NCBI RefSeq assembly: GCF_043641665.1
Contig: NC_092190.1
Location: 16,093,548-16,157,547, forward strand
DNA from: Enoplosus armatus
Taxonomy: Eukaryota > Chordata > Actinopteri > Centrarchiformes > Enoplosidae
DNA: 64,000 nucleotides
Reading direction: 5' to 3'
In this document: positions 10,982-22,327 of the stretch, in pieces
Layout: every line of letters begins with the position of its first letter
Numbering within the stretch: the first letter of the stretch is position 1
Made by a program: the position numbers and the translations under genes
Notes under the pieces: model-generated
Databases searched by the model: none
What the model was told of the DNA's origin: nothing
The model's input: the letters and a program-made list of their open reading frames with translations, nothing else

Positions 10982-12088
10982 CTGAAAGGACATCTGTAAG
11001 TTGGCTGTTTTAATCACCATAGAAAAGTAATGCTTTGGCATGCTGCAAATGAGGTATTTATTAAGCCAGGGACTGGGAAAGCCGTTATCACAGAAACAGG
11101 CAAAGCTCTCCTCAGAAACTTACAGCACAATGATACGGCCATCACTGAAGAAGTACGGCGAGATTATGGGGTCCACCAAGTCACAGATGGATGAGAGTAT
11201 GGCATGGTATGTGACGGAACCGGCATGAGGCAACTGTGATGCTGATTTATGGGACACAAGCAATAATAGATGGGATGGATATTCATGCTACTCATCAAAA
11301 CATCAGATACAAGGATAGCATTTCAGTCATTCTTTATAAGTAAGATGAAATGTTTTGACCAGTTCAAATCTGTCAATGTTCACATAGTTCACTTGATATC
11401 AAATTCGTTTTGGCTTGTGACTTTCATATGTCATTCCATATTTCAAAGAATATCAGATCAAATACAGAAGAATCTTGCTGGTGAATGAGAGAGAAATGCC
11501 ATACACTGTCACCGACAGTGACAAAAACAAACAAATGCTAATCAAAAAAAATTATTTGATTAGACAACAATACCACACTTAACATGAGACAGCCAACACA
11601 AAAGCCCCCGCCAATTATGTACACAGAATTATGATAATAATATGAGTGATCCATGTTTAGTAGCAAATATGATTCATGGTTACAAAAAGTGCACCGCACT
11701 GGCATACCAGTACCAAGCATGTGTAAACATAATGAGAAACCTGTAAGCTTATAGCTGGTGAAAAAAAGCACTGTTACGTTTAGCAACACTTCATCATACC
11801 AATACGAAACGGCCGGCCCCGAAAACCACAGCAAGAAAAAGTAGTAGTACAAGCGCAAAGATAACACACAATAAAACCACGTTAAGTTAAAAGAACGTGA
11901 CTCTTTTCACCAACAAGCCTGTGTTGCCTTGCAGCCACAGCAGAGCGCAGGGAGCATAGCTTGCCATTCCACCTGAATTATAACGTTTATATTATTGTGC
12001 TTATGGGTTCCTTTTGACACATCTGGCATTCTTATACAGTGGACAATGCAGTGACATGCAGGCAAGGAGAGCAGAGGGCAGGACACAC
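10982..12088. other. map2 intron
   Basis: Intron on the minus strand. Its left end holds the plus-strand open segment listed at 11040-11206. Nothing else recognised. Confidence 0.5.
11040..11206 (+). CDS. Possible antisense coding exon (unknown protein)
   Basis: Open from an ATG at 11040 to a GCATG|gtatgt donor, leaving phase 2, which fits the segment at 16802. The frame reads MLQMRYLLSQGLGKPLSQKQ and later LKKYGEIMGSTKSQMDESMA. Third codon positions are G/C-rich in this frame, which favours coding. A second overlapping frame (starting MLWHAANEVFIK) is also open but has A/T-rich third positions and hits a stop at about 11190. No family is recognised, and the start lies only 59 bases from the map2 big-exon acceptor on the other strand. 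It could be chance. Confidence 0.25.
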
Positions 12089-12385
12089 CTGTCTCAGGGT
12101 TCTCCTCACCCTCTGCTTCCTCCTCCTCCCTGTCCATAGAGCTTTCTGCAGCAGCACTAGCTGCTTCGGCCGGCTCCAGGTCTAGATCCTGTGCCTCGTC
12201 TATGGCCTCTGCCTGCTCTAAGGGCTCAGCTTGGGGGCTGTCCAGCTCGGGCTCTTCCCCGCTCCACTGCTGCTCATCAAGAGCTGCCTCGGACTCTGCT
12301 GCCTCTGCACTCTCTTCCTCCTCCTCCTCCTCCTCTTCCACCTCCTCCTCGTATTCAGCTGTAAGAGCCTCCATGGTCTCTTCTT
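12089..12385 (-). CDS. map2: map2 acidic exon (poly-Glu)
   Basis: An exon of 297 nt, phase 1 in and out, with donor GAGACAG|GTGTGT. The acceptor is a cluster of in-frame AGs (TTTTTGAG|AAG|AAGAG|ACC), so the exact start may be 12385, 12382 or 12379. It encodes a highly acidic, Ala/Glu-rich 99-residue segment (TMEALTAEYEEEVEEEEEEE, later EAALDEQQWSGEEPELDSPQ). It joins the previous exon as ...RQIE-EEE. Placement in the map2 phase chain is firm. I cannot confirm from memory that mammalian MAP2 has a matching exon. It is likely alternative, since it can be skipped in frame. Confidence 0.75.
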
Positions 12386-14330
12386 CTCAAAAACAGGGTG
12401 AGAGGGGGACACATTAAGACTACAGGCAACACAGACTTGGGTTATATGAGAACACAACTTATGATGGGACACTTTCAGCTCTGGGAATATATAACCTAAA
12501 GTGTATGTCTGTTCACACATATAGGCACATTACACATATAGTACAGAGTGTTCTGTGTGCATGTTTTTCATTATGTTTGGATGCTTTTCTACTTTGGGTG
12601 CTTATTGTACCCAGTACAAGGAAACTATAAAGATATATTGGTTAAAGGCATGTATGAGATTTATTTTTATTTCTCAGTCTTTTTTATCATCAGCATTTAC
12701 TGTATAATGAAGAATCCATTTTATAAAAAATACAACCATTTTCACTTCTAGCTTTCTCTTGCACATACTATGCCATTAACCCAGACTGACCTACCATCAT
12801 TGATAACTGAGGTTGTTTAAGGAAAACTGTTGCCGGTAGCAACACTTCACAGCCTAACATTGCACTATTGTAGAAGCACATCTGAAATTCCAGGCTCTTT
12901 CGATTATGAAGAGCTGTGGTCTAGTACAGTAAAAAGCAGAGTGGCACAAATTCTCAACATCAACACGGACTGGATTTTTAACTGTGTAATGGTCAATGTG
13001 GGGGTGTGCAGCTTTGTTCTTCAGCAGCCTTTGCTGTATAACATTTTGAGTTCTTGCGTTGGATACAAAAATTCTATTCAGCAGCTTTGCAGCTGAATGT
13101 TGTTGCATGTGACACAGCTGTTGGTAAAAGCAACATTTCCACTAGGTTTTTTGTCAGCAGAAATGGCGAGGGTAGGAGGAGGCTGGGGGAGTTATCCACC
13201 ATCCAGAACTAGTCTGTATAAACACTATTTATACAATTTATATAGTTTCACAGTCAATGACATACTCTTTACATCCATTTAAAGATTGATCAATACTCAG
13301 TTTGCATTCTAAGTCTCAACCACATAAATGTTGTGAATTGTTTTAGTCTAGCTTAGACATGCTGCTATGGAGAGAATTAGTATTAGAGGAGTTAAGTTCT
13401 ATCAGGGTATGCTTTGGGAGAAGGCAGAGGTATAAATTAAGTCCTTGTCCGCTGTTCAAGCCGCCAAGCCAAAGGACTTATTTTGATAGATGGATAACGT
13501 AGAAGGCTATGTTGTGTATTTGTGTAGCTTAAGTGTACATACACTGAGGTCCTCAGTTCCCTCTACGTATTTGGGTAAGCTATTTTTCAAAGAGACTGCT
13601 TGTATTTTGTATTTCTAAAGACAATAAAAGTGTCCGGTTGTGTGTAGGTGTAATTGTTTGCGAGTGTGTGGAGCTGAAAGTCTTCGTGTTGCCACATGAG
13701 TGTGTAAGAGTAGTTTAGGATGAGTGTTGGGGTTTGACATGGTGCAGCATAATTAAGGGGGTGAGGGGTCTTCTTGAGGAATGAACCCAAACACAAGTCT
13801 GGGAGATGATTGGTATAGAGAAATTTGTGCATGGAGGTCATCAATCATGCACAGTATCTCTGAGATACTCATGAAAGCCATTTGGACCTTAACTCACGTC
13901 CCAAAAGTAAACCCTGGTGGCCAAGTGGTCTTACTGATGAGAACTGTACTATATTATGGCCATTGAGTGAATCATAATTAGACCTACTTTAGAGACGCCA
14001 CTATGTGTTGGACTTAACGGCATGGCAACCACAGGTAGCAATGGCTTTGGGTGAAATAAATGAAAAAAAAGAAATGTGACTGTTAAACAAATATGAAATT
14101 GCTCAGATTTTGAGCGAACAAACATCACAAGGACATACAAACAAACACAAAGACGAACGAAGAGACGAACTGACGGACGAAGAGACGGAAGGACGGAAGG
14201 AGGGAGGAATGGAGGGAGGAGGTCAAATCACAGAAGGAGAGGAAATTGGTGTTAAAAAGAGAAGAGAAACAGAGTGAGAGAGAGAGAGGAATGGAGGGGG
14301 GATGGCAAAGAGGAACCATGCGTGGTTCAC
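12386..14330. other. map2 intron
   Basis: AT-rich intron. Near its right end is a purine-rich repeat (14138-14225). I see no additional exon. Confidence 0.55.
14138..14225. repeat. Purine-rich degenerate tandem repeat (GACGAA/GAAGGACG)
   Basis: Overlapping GACGAA, GACGGA and GGAAGGAC units grading into GGAGG runs. It is simple-sequence in nature, about 100 bases downstream of the donor of the map2 exon at 14331. Confidence 0.6.
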
Positions 14331-14546
14331 CTTCAATCTGTCTAAAGGCCACGGCCTGCCCTGTGGGGCGAGAGCCCGAGTGCGTCCACTCTGGGCTGAA
14401 CAATGGGTGCTCATAGTACTCCTCGTCGGAGTGGTAGGGGTCGTCTTCGGGCACGGAAACTGAGATGGAGGGGGCGAGGAACTTGCACCTCTCCCGAGAA
14501 TTTTGGAAGCGGCGGAGAGGGCCCGCCTCCTCCTCATCCCCTACAT
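14331..14546 (-). CDS. map2: map2 conserved-looking exon (LAPSISVSVPEDDPYHSDEE)
   Basis: An exon of 216 nt, phase 1 in and out. It has two in-frame acceptors 6 nt apart (TTTGTAG|ATGTAG|GGGATG; starts 14546 or 14540) and donor TTGAAG|GTGAAC. The peptide starts GDEEEAGPLRRFQNSRERCK. It continues FLAPSISVSVPEDDPYHSDE, then EEYYEHPLFSPEW, and ends GQAVAFRQIE. Composition is specific rather than low-complexity, which suggests constraint and a real alternatively spliced MAP2 exon between the PKA-anchoring exon and the acidic exon. I assign it to map2 by strand, phase and position. Its absence from the short canonical protein is expected for a cassette exon. Confidence 0.8.
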
Positions 14547-16801
14547 CTACAAACAAGACAGACACAAGGAGAAGAACTGCAGGGAAATCTGGACACACGG
14601 ACTGAAAGAGAGAGCGAAGAGGAAGCAAAAGATAAAGGAAAAGGAAGAAGAAAACAATAAAAAAAATGAAGAACACACCAAACAATGTCCATCTTTATTT
14701 TAACATACTATTGAGTCTTCAAATCCAGTTTATCTTTATGAAAACATTGATAGGATCGGGGTTTTGCCATTTTGGTAAAAAAAAAAAAGAACTAACAAAA
14801 CAAAACTTTTGAACACATTATTTAGAAAAAAAAGTTGTTGATGGGTAGAATTAAATTGTGTAGAAAATAAGTAGTAAAGTAAGTCAAGTAAAGTAAGTAA
14901 AATATTGTGTCATGGAAGCAGTAACAATTTATGGTCTTTATATATTTTTCTTTGGCTTAGGTCCTCAGTTGGATTTATAGCTATTAGACTTACTACTTGA
15001 TTGAATGGGAGGTCATACTAAATCAGTAGCTGGGGCCAGCTGTGGCCCTTGAATTTTTAGAAAAAAATGAATGATTACCATGTTCTTTACTAGATAAATC
15101 TTAAAGTGATGTTTAAAGATGGACATTGTTTTACAGTGAAAAGGGAGATAAAGCTTGAGGAGCAAAAGACAAAAACAGAGAGGGTCACCAGAGGGGGGAA
15201 TGTAAGAAGAGGACAAAGCTTGATTGAGAGCAAGAGAAACATAACACACAGGACATTGACAAGGAGACAACGACAAGCAACTCAAAGGTGACAAAGCTTT
15301 GGGGGCCAGCCATACTCGGAGACAAACAAAATTAGTATTTTGCATCGTTTGACGAAGATATCAGGACAAACTGTTTCACGTATGATAAAACCTGAGTAAA
15401 AGACGTACAACACAAAAAGCAATTAAACACAACACAACAGTTATAATACTAATACAGCAGTAGTATTAGTAGTAATACAATCAGTGCGTGTGTATTTTGC
15501 TATTGCCACTACACGAACAAACCTCTGTACCTATACAAACCTCTTGATCCAGTCAAAGACACCATCTAACCATCATTTTAGAGTTAGTAGTTTAGTAGTT
15601 TAAAAAGTCATATTGAACACCATCTCTAAGGTCCTGACATGACTGAAGCTTTCAGTACCTACTTTTTTGTATCATGACCATTAATACGACAACACCCCAA
15701 CTAACTGAACTTCTTTACCACAAAACACTGTCACCTTCTGCAGGAACCCCTATGACCTCAAGTCAGTCCTTACTTCTTACAAGTAATACAATGTTAACAA
15801 AACTGACCATCTGTATTTGGTGCATGGCTGGCCCACTTATAGACTCTCCTCATTAGATTCCAGCCACTGCAGACTGAGCAGACATGAAGACAAAAGCCAA
15901 GCATGAAGCAGACTGAAGTTTTAGTTACACTGTGCAACCATTTCTTGCAGGCAGCTGCACAAAAACCACTGCATTGCTTAAACAAGTCAAAGATAAAGAA
16001 CCAAAGTGTATCACAGTGCTACCAAACAAAACTGAAAGGCGAAGACCAAATTCTGAAAAAAATAAAATAAAATTAGGTACTAGGTAGGTCATTTATGACC
16101 ATTGCATTTCTAATCTTGTAACGTCAGAAGGCTAGCTAACACACACACACTTAGCTATAGTATGCCTACTTTGAGCCTGGATGGTTAGCTAGGCTAAATA
16201 GCTTACAACAGTGGCTTTAATATATTAGCTAATTTATTTTTTACGCCATACTTTTGTTAATTGGCTTCAGTTTTAGCCAGAAAATACTTTGGCTTTAGCA
16301 TGAGGGCAGCTATGTCTTCAAGTAATGTTAAGAGAGCTAAAACTCTGATCTGTAGCCACAGCCAAACACATACAAAGACTGACAGTGGACAACGACAAGA
16401 AAACACAACACCATGATTAGACATGCAAAACTGAACATATAATTCAACCAAAACGACAAACAACAAGAAGTTGGAGGGTTACCTAAATTGGCTGTCATAT
16501 TAGTGTGTAGGAAGACAGCGAGATGTGGAGGTTAGAAAGGGAAATGGAAGAAGAGGATGATAAAAAAGAGTGCACTTGTTGTAACAAGGTGGTCATGCAT
16601 GTGAGGGTTTCTTTCTTTTAGAGATAAATGGTGATGACGATGAAGATACAAATCGTATCTGTTCCAGATGTATGATGAGGAGGATGCAAGATTTCAGAAA
16701 AAATGGATGTCTGAAAAATGGAGAACATGTTCCTGCTTTTAGCAATTCTGGTTTGTACAGGTTTCTTGAACGGGTACCATTGTGTGGTTTGTCCCCTGTA
16801 G
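14547..16801. other. map2 intron
   Basis: Intron with A-rich tracts (around 14760-14890). No further minus-strand exon or recognised repeat. Confidence 0.5.
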
Positions 16802-16979
16802 GTGGGGCATGTCCGGAGAGGGGGGATTAAAGAGTACCCCCAGAGCCAACCCACATCAGTACCCCAATGTGGTGGCCATCACAACACTCCAGAGGATTCA
16901 GTCATGGAAAAGTAGGAAACCACACACTTCTCATATCTTGGCCTACCTTGTTCCTGAGGACCAAAGTGCTCAGCAGCAG
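16802..16979 (+). CDS. Possible antisense coding exon (unknown protein)
   Basis: Open in one frame only. The acceptor has a good tract (GTCCCCTGTAG|G) and the donor is CAGCAG|GTGAGG. It enters in phase 2 and leaves in phase 0. The peptide runs WGMSGEGGLKSTPRANPHQY and then PNVVAITTLQRIQSWKSRKP, ending LVPEDQSAQQQ. Third codon positions are G/C-rich. The entry phase matches the donor at 11206 (TG|G, Trp). I recognise no domain. It lies antisense in a map2 intron. Confidence 0.4.
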
Positions 16980-17771
16980 GTGAGGGGGGAGGAGAGGGAG
17001 GCAAATTTGTGGTGTCTTCAACTACAAAGGGAGATAGAGGAAAAGGAAGAAACAGTCATATAAATCACATATTGTAAAGGACTTTGTCACCGGCCATTCA
17101 TTTGTGCAAAATCAACAGCTATACAGGCAAGGGTTAGACTAGCACTAAAGAAACAGTATTATCATCAAAAGATACTCATTGCCGTCAGCTACCAGTGAAT
17201 TAAATTGCAAATTAAACTTAAAAGAGTACTGCACGTTTTATTGCACTTCTATCACACTCTCGGACTCATGATGGTCAGTTGCAGCAGAGCTAGAAATATT
17301 CTCTTTTTTATGACATGCATTCCTCTTCCTTGCCAAAACCTGGTGCCAACATTACCCACAATTCAACTCAGCGGCCGACAGTTCGGTTGGGATTTTGGGC
17401 ACATTATGCCATAGTAGCGGCTAATGTAGCCTTGAGCCGCTGGCCTCAAGCACAGATGCTCACTTCTTTCTCACTCCTCACCCCAGATGTTTTTCATTTT
17501 CAAACTTGTCTTCAACCCCAGCCCGGGTTGCCTCAAGTAACATCCCTTGAGGTCATTTATCAGGTTTTGCACAGCTCCCTCTGGAGCCACAAAAGGCTTT
17601 ATACAGCTTTTTTTTTTTTTTTTACATATGCAGTTGTAGTCTTTTCCTGCCTGATCTATCCTCAGTTAGTCCCGAAACAACCAGTTTTCTGTTGGTGAGG
17701 TGAGCAAATACAGGAAAGCCTTTGAGTTAGATCTGAACATTAAGGGAGCAATATTTAAATAGCCAAATTAA

Positions 17772-17928
17772 TCTGTGTTCTAGTTTCCTCCCACAGTCTA
17801 AATACATGTAGGTTAGGTGAATTGGTGACTTCTAATAGCTGATAGTTGTTTGAAAGACTGGCAACCTATCCAGGATGTACCCTTCCCAATGCCAAGCTGG
17901 GATAGGCTTCAGCCCCCCAGCAAAGTGC
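17772..17928 (+). mobile_element. Teleost interspersed repeat (tttcctcccacagtc ... gctgggataggct)
   Basis: Contains the diagnostic strings TTTCCTCCCACAGTCTAAA, GGTGAATTGGTGACT, TGGCAACCTATCCAGG and GCTGGGATAGGCTTCAGCC in the usual order for a very common fish repeat. The copy is diverged and shortened. It ends about 55 bases from a map2 splice donor. Confidence 0.75.
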
Positions 17929-17930
17929 AC

Positions 17931-17979
17931 AAGTGTGTGTGAAAGTGTGTGTGAGTGTGTGTGAGTGTGTGTGTGTGGC
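17931..17979. repeat. Imperfect (GT)n/(CA)n microsatellite beside a splice donor
   Basis: GT-rich on the plus strand with GA interruptions. On the map2 strand it reads CA repeats beginning about 5-6 bases into the intron after the donor at 17984. CA repeats in this position can bind hnRNP L and affect exon use. Confidence 0.85.
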
Positions 17980-17983
17980 TTAC

Positions 17984-18073
17984 CTGATGGCAGCCTTTGA
18001 GTCTCCTGCTCTCCCTTCAGTACCGCCACTGCCTCCGCCGTCACTTCCTGCACGATTCGTGCTGACACTTGCT
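17984..18073 (-). CDS. map2: map2 exon: PKA RII-anchoring helix
   Basis: An exon of 90 nt, phase 1 in and out, with acceptor GTCTTCAG|AG and donor ATCAG|GTAAGC. It encodes EQVSARIVQEVTAEAVAVLK followed by GEQETQRLPS. This is nearly identical to the mammalian MAP2 helix that binds the regulatory RII subunit of protein kinase A, and it makes MAP2 an A-kinase anchoring protein in dendrites. The amphipathic pattern (V, I, V, V, A, V, L on one face) is intact. It joins the first coding exon as ...VTA-EQVS. Confidence 0.95.
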
Positions 18074-18515
18074 CTGAAGACACACACAAGGTCAATCAAC
18101 TTTAAGATTATTCTAAAAAACATTTAGAAGAAGTGAAAAGTTGGAAAGTTTAAGGAATTAATTCGGTTTAAATCCCAAGATTGGCTGGGGAAAAAAATGG
18201 TGCAGCAAATCCCCAGCTGTTCCAGTGCATCAGGGCACTGTGGTTGTACTGGGCAGCTTCCAGGTTTCAATCTGTGAAATAACTGTGTGAGAATGTGAAG
18301 CAGGTGTTGCTGGAGGACAGCATGGAGCTCAGTCAACTTTTATGGGATATATCGATGTTAAACACACCAAATTTTTCTCATCTCATCTTCCATCCATTTC
18401 ATATTACTGTATTTTTGAATCATGTCCTGAAAACCTGAGATGAAAGCTGGTTGAAGGAGATTAAATTGTTTCCATAACTGCGGGGATGATAGGGCTGCTG
18501 GTGAAGGCTGTGAGT

Positions 18516-18529
18516 GTCACCATGGAAAC
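18516..18529. promoter_or_regulatory. RFX X-box-like motif
   Basis: GTCACCATGGAAAC, close to the palindromic RFX consensus GTTGCCATGGNAAC. It lies in the map2 intron between the first two coding exons. Motif match only. Confidence 0.35.
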
Positions 18530-18934
18530 CCAGCATCCCTAAACAAGTGGAAACTAAAAATGAAACCTGGACCAGAGAGAGTACAGAATGATATAAAAGA
18601 CATTTCATTTCTTTTTTTCTTTTTTTTTTGCGCTATTTTCAATAATAATAAAGGTAATAAGCAATTTCAAAGATGTGCACTCTTTGATACTTCTGAGAAT
18701 GCTGGAAAAATGTCACTGACCCCGGAACTGAGGTACATAATACACAGTCAGGAAAATAAATTAATCGGTGGGGTCTGCCTGAAAAGCTGCGCTGCATCAG
18801 TATCAGTTGTTTAGTATTGTTTTAACTTTTTTGGACATGTGGTTTTAAGCACTGCACGCTACTGCTATTTTCATACTAAAACCATCCGATATGGGCTGAA
18901 TCCAATTGTATCCATTTTGAATGTCTGCTGGACA

Positions 18935-19115
18935 AAATCATCACTGTATTTTTTCAAGATTTTGTTTGGCATGTTTGCCTATATTTGATAGTGACAGTAG
19001 AGATACAGCCAGAAAATGCATGGAGAAACAGAGGGTATGACATGGAACAAAGATCCCCGGCCTGAATTGAACCATGGGAGTTAGAGTGTGCTGTCTGATG
19101 CTGGTGAGTATTTTC
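18935..19115 (-). mobile_element. Diverged tRNA-derived SINE
   Basis: Read on the minus strand it has a B-box-like GGTTCAATTCAGGCC, then the ATGTCATACCCTC / CTCTACTGTC / ATCAAATATAGGCAAA tail characteristic of the same SINE family as the better copy at 48930-49100. The A box is not clear. Confidence 0.65.
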
Positions 19116-19564
19116 AGCTGCAGTGGTGTGTGAACAGTCACACTGCAGATGTCTATTACAATTCCCCTTCTTCGTCTTTTATATATTCAAGGTGAAGGAT
19201 CTATTCCCCTTTGGAGGTGACACTGAAAATGCAATTTCAGCTTGCAGATAGTTAACATTCATAAAATTCAATATCAAATTCAGTCTTTTGCAAGGAAATT
19301 GAAGTATTATGAGATTTCACTCAGTTTGTGACAACATTTAGAAAGAAGCCGTCAACTCTGTCTGGCTGTCTGACACAGGTGGGCAGTAGGGGCTAATGAG
19401 GACAGCACTGTAGGAAAAGGCTCGAGCTGGTCCCTAACATAGCAAGAGAGCAAACAGTAGGTGAATTTTAGAAAAAGAAGTAAATCTGTGACAATGATGT
19501 ATGCATGTGTTCATGTAGAAATAAGGCTTTTTCAGTCAAACAGGGACTGTTTACTAAACTGGTC

Positions 19565-19621
19565 TAATAGTCTCTACATATAAGTTTACATCTAGTAGTC
19601 TCTACATATACGTTTACATCT
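19565..19621. repeat. Two-copy tandem duplication, 28-bp unit
   Basis: Two adjacent copies of TAGTCTCTACATATA(A/C)GTTTACATCT differing at one or two bases. Confidence 0.8.
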
Positions 19622-21021
19622 GTCTGTCTGTATGAATCAGTTCATTTGCATAGTAACAGTGGTTATGTAGGATTGGGTGGCAGTGTGATGCTTTTACTGC
19701 TGCTGTTTCAGGACCTTTTTCTATCCAACATCGCCCACACATCAACACAAACAAGCTTACAGGCATACACACATGCAATTACACACACTCTTCTTCCGGG
19801 AACACTCCCACAGCCCACAACCCACTCACCAACTCAAAGCAGCCCATTTCCCATTTTCAATAGCAATAAACGTGTACCACCTATTCACTGCTTCCAGGCA
19901 AAAGCCTTTCTTCTAATACTGGAAAACAGAGCTGAAAGGTGCCAAACGCCATCAATGGTTGTGATAATAAACAACTAAAAACAGCCCCTAAAGCTAAGAC
20001 CTGGTGTCAATTGACCCTGCAGTGTGAATAGTTCCATTTTCTTAGTGAGACAACACCTCCAAAATGAGTGAGTGTGCCTAAAGGAGAAAATGTTAGTACT
20101 CATCTACCATCCATGGATAGAGAGTTGTAAACCCTGGGAATTACTTGCTTTTTTTTCTAACTAGTGTATGACACAAAAAGGAAAGCATATGTAGCTAGTT
20201 TAGAACAGTCTGACGTCTGAATTCAGTTAGGATTTTAAGCATTTTTTTTCGGATTTTAAAATATTATTCCATCTGTATCACCCTCCATTTCACATTCAGT
20301 TTGTGTTGTGTTCAGAGTGTTGGTGACATTAGAGCTATGCATCCTTTGCTGGATTATTTTCTTCACAAGTTGGTCAATTGCAAAATAATATATAACATAT
20401 ATTCAAATTTAAAAATGTTTTAAAAACTGTTGAAGTTGAATGTGGAGATAATAAATTTAATAGAAAAAAAAGAGAGAAAATTCTCACTGGACTACTCCAC
20501 TATTATTCATGCAGAGGCTACATGCATATGCCTCCGGATGGCAGAAAAAAAAAGCAGTCTCTTCCAGACACACACTTAAAGGGACATTCAAAAGCAACAT
20601 CGAGGGCACTGGGGTCAATGAGACATCATGGACTTTTAGTCTTCCAAGCAAATCCACGGAAATGCACATTCACAATGCAATAGCACTATAAAAAAATGTC
20701 CTTGTCACATCCACAAAGCTAGCTGACAGTGATGACAACTAGCCTGGTCTGGTTGTCTCAGCATTTCTCTGACAGAGCGATGTCAAATGACAGCCTGCCT
20801 TTCATTGGCTTTGACAGGAAAATAAACCACACGTACAAATAGCTGCTTTGATACACAGAAAGGTTACATCATACCTGCGTATCTGCGTCCATAATCAAAA
20901 GTAACAGCATACACACACACAGACACACTCTCCCAATTAAGTAAAAGTGTGTATTACCTGACAGAAGCTGAGAACGCTCCCTCTCTGAGCAGAGACTACG
21001 ACTGGAAGCCCAGAGTCAACG

Positions 21022-21022
21022 A

Positions 21023-21054
<32 letters not shown>
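21022..21054. repeat. (AC)n microsatellite
   Basis: About 16 uninterrupted AC units within the map2 intron. Confidence 0.95.
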
Positions 21055-21055
<1 letters not shown>

Positions 21056-21135
21056 CAGGACTGAGAGGGCACGGAGAGAGCAGGAGTGCCGTTTGGTATG
21101 ATACCAGCCGGCACCCAAAATGTGTAAAGCAAGTG

Positions 21136-21149
21136 GTATCCATAGCAAC
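21136..21149. promoter_or_regulatory. RFX X-box-like motif
   Basis: GTATCCATAGCAAC (reverse GTTGCTATGGATAC), with one perfect RGYAAC half site. Motif match only. Confidence 0.3.
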
Positions 21150-21766
21150 AGACTGGTGGGCCACTGATTTGGGTCCCAGTGCAATTCAGATGCCAGCAGC
21201 ATGCCGTGGTTGTTTCAGCCTCTCTGTCTGTAGCCTCCAGTATATAGGAAAACATGGCTGGCACGAGGGTGAACATTAAAACCCATATTTTCCTGATAAA
21301 TTACCAATCAAAATGAATCTAACAAAGCCTATTGAAACAAAAACATAATCAAACATTATGGAAATGGAAAGTGGAAAATAATATCTGTTGCTATTCATTT
21401 TGGATCAGTGAAAATACAACAAGTCTTGTACATATCTTTAACGCTAAAATAGACAGGGCAAAAGAAGGAATGTCACGTGACAAAATTGGCTGTTACATAT
21501 CATTCCACACATGAACGCAAGATGTCGCTAGACAGGAAAACATAAAGATAGTATTTTATAGAAGTGTGCTTCATCCATTCATGTTTTTACTTATTACGAG
21601 ATCTGCATGACGGAAATGACAAAGTCCTTATTGTGCGGTGCAAGTTTAGTCCATTCCATCAGGCACATAATCCCAACGGCGTAACATCTGTCTTTCTTTG
21701 CGATGCTCAGATGAATTAACTGTCATGCAGTGGCACATATACCAGTGACAATCTTCGGCCTGACAG

Positions 21767-21885
21767 CCAGCATTCACTGTATGAAGGTCAGACATCCGGT
21801 TATGAGATATAACCAGTGTGGTCATACACACTTCACCTCCACTAAGAAGAAGAAGTCGAATTCCTCAATAAGCTTCAGAAACAGA
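21767..21885 (+). CDS. Weak candidate antisense exon
   Basis: Open segment between GCCTGACAG|CC and AACAGA|GTATGT, phase 1 in and phase 0 out, reading MKVRHPVMRYNQCGHTHFTS and then a Lys/Ser-rich end. Codon composition is neutral and no family is recognised. It may be chance. Confidence 0.15.
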
Positions 21886-22327
21886 GTATGTAGTCATGAA
21901 AACCTTCCAGTGACCTGAATGGAGTGAGTATTGTTCCACATAACAACAAGGTTTAAGTTTCACCTGTACTGTTCCTGCTGGAGGAGCAATGCTCTGATAA
22001 AAGAAATCGAGTGCTTTCATTTGGTGGCAACGACTTTATTCCCTGCTGCAGATTTTAGTTTTAAGTCTGTTAACACATTGTAAAAGAGTGTTTTCATGAT
22101 TACATGATTGGCTATCTGATTTACTTTGAAACAACTGAATACCACTTCCTCCACTATATTCTATTCAACCTTCTCAGAGGTGACTACTTACAAAACTTAT
22201 TTCCCTATATATTTCATATGTACTTATATACTGTTTGTATTTGATCTAATATCGTCATTTTGTTTCTCCATATTGCAATTTACCATTGCTATGTTTACGT
22301 CTTCACTGTGTATACATCTATTGCATC

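Noticed and set aside
14125..14330. Continuation of the minus-strand frame past the 14331 exon (Ser/Leu/Phe-rich)
   Set aside because: It lies beyond a good donor (GAAG|GTGAAC) and runs into a simple purine repeat, so it is intronic.
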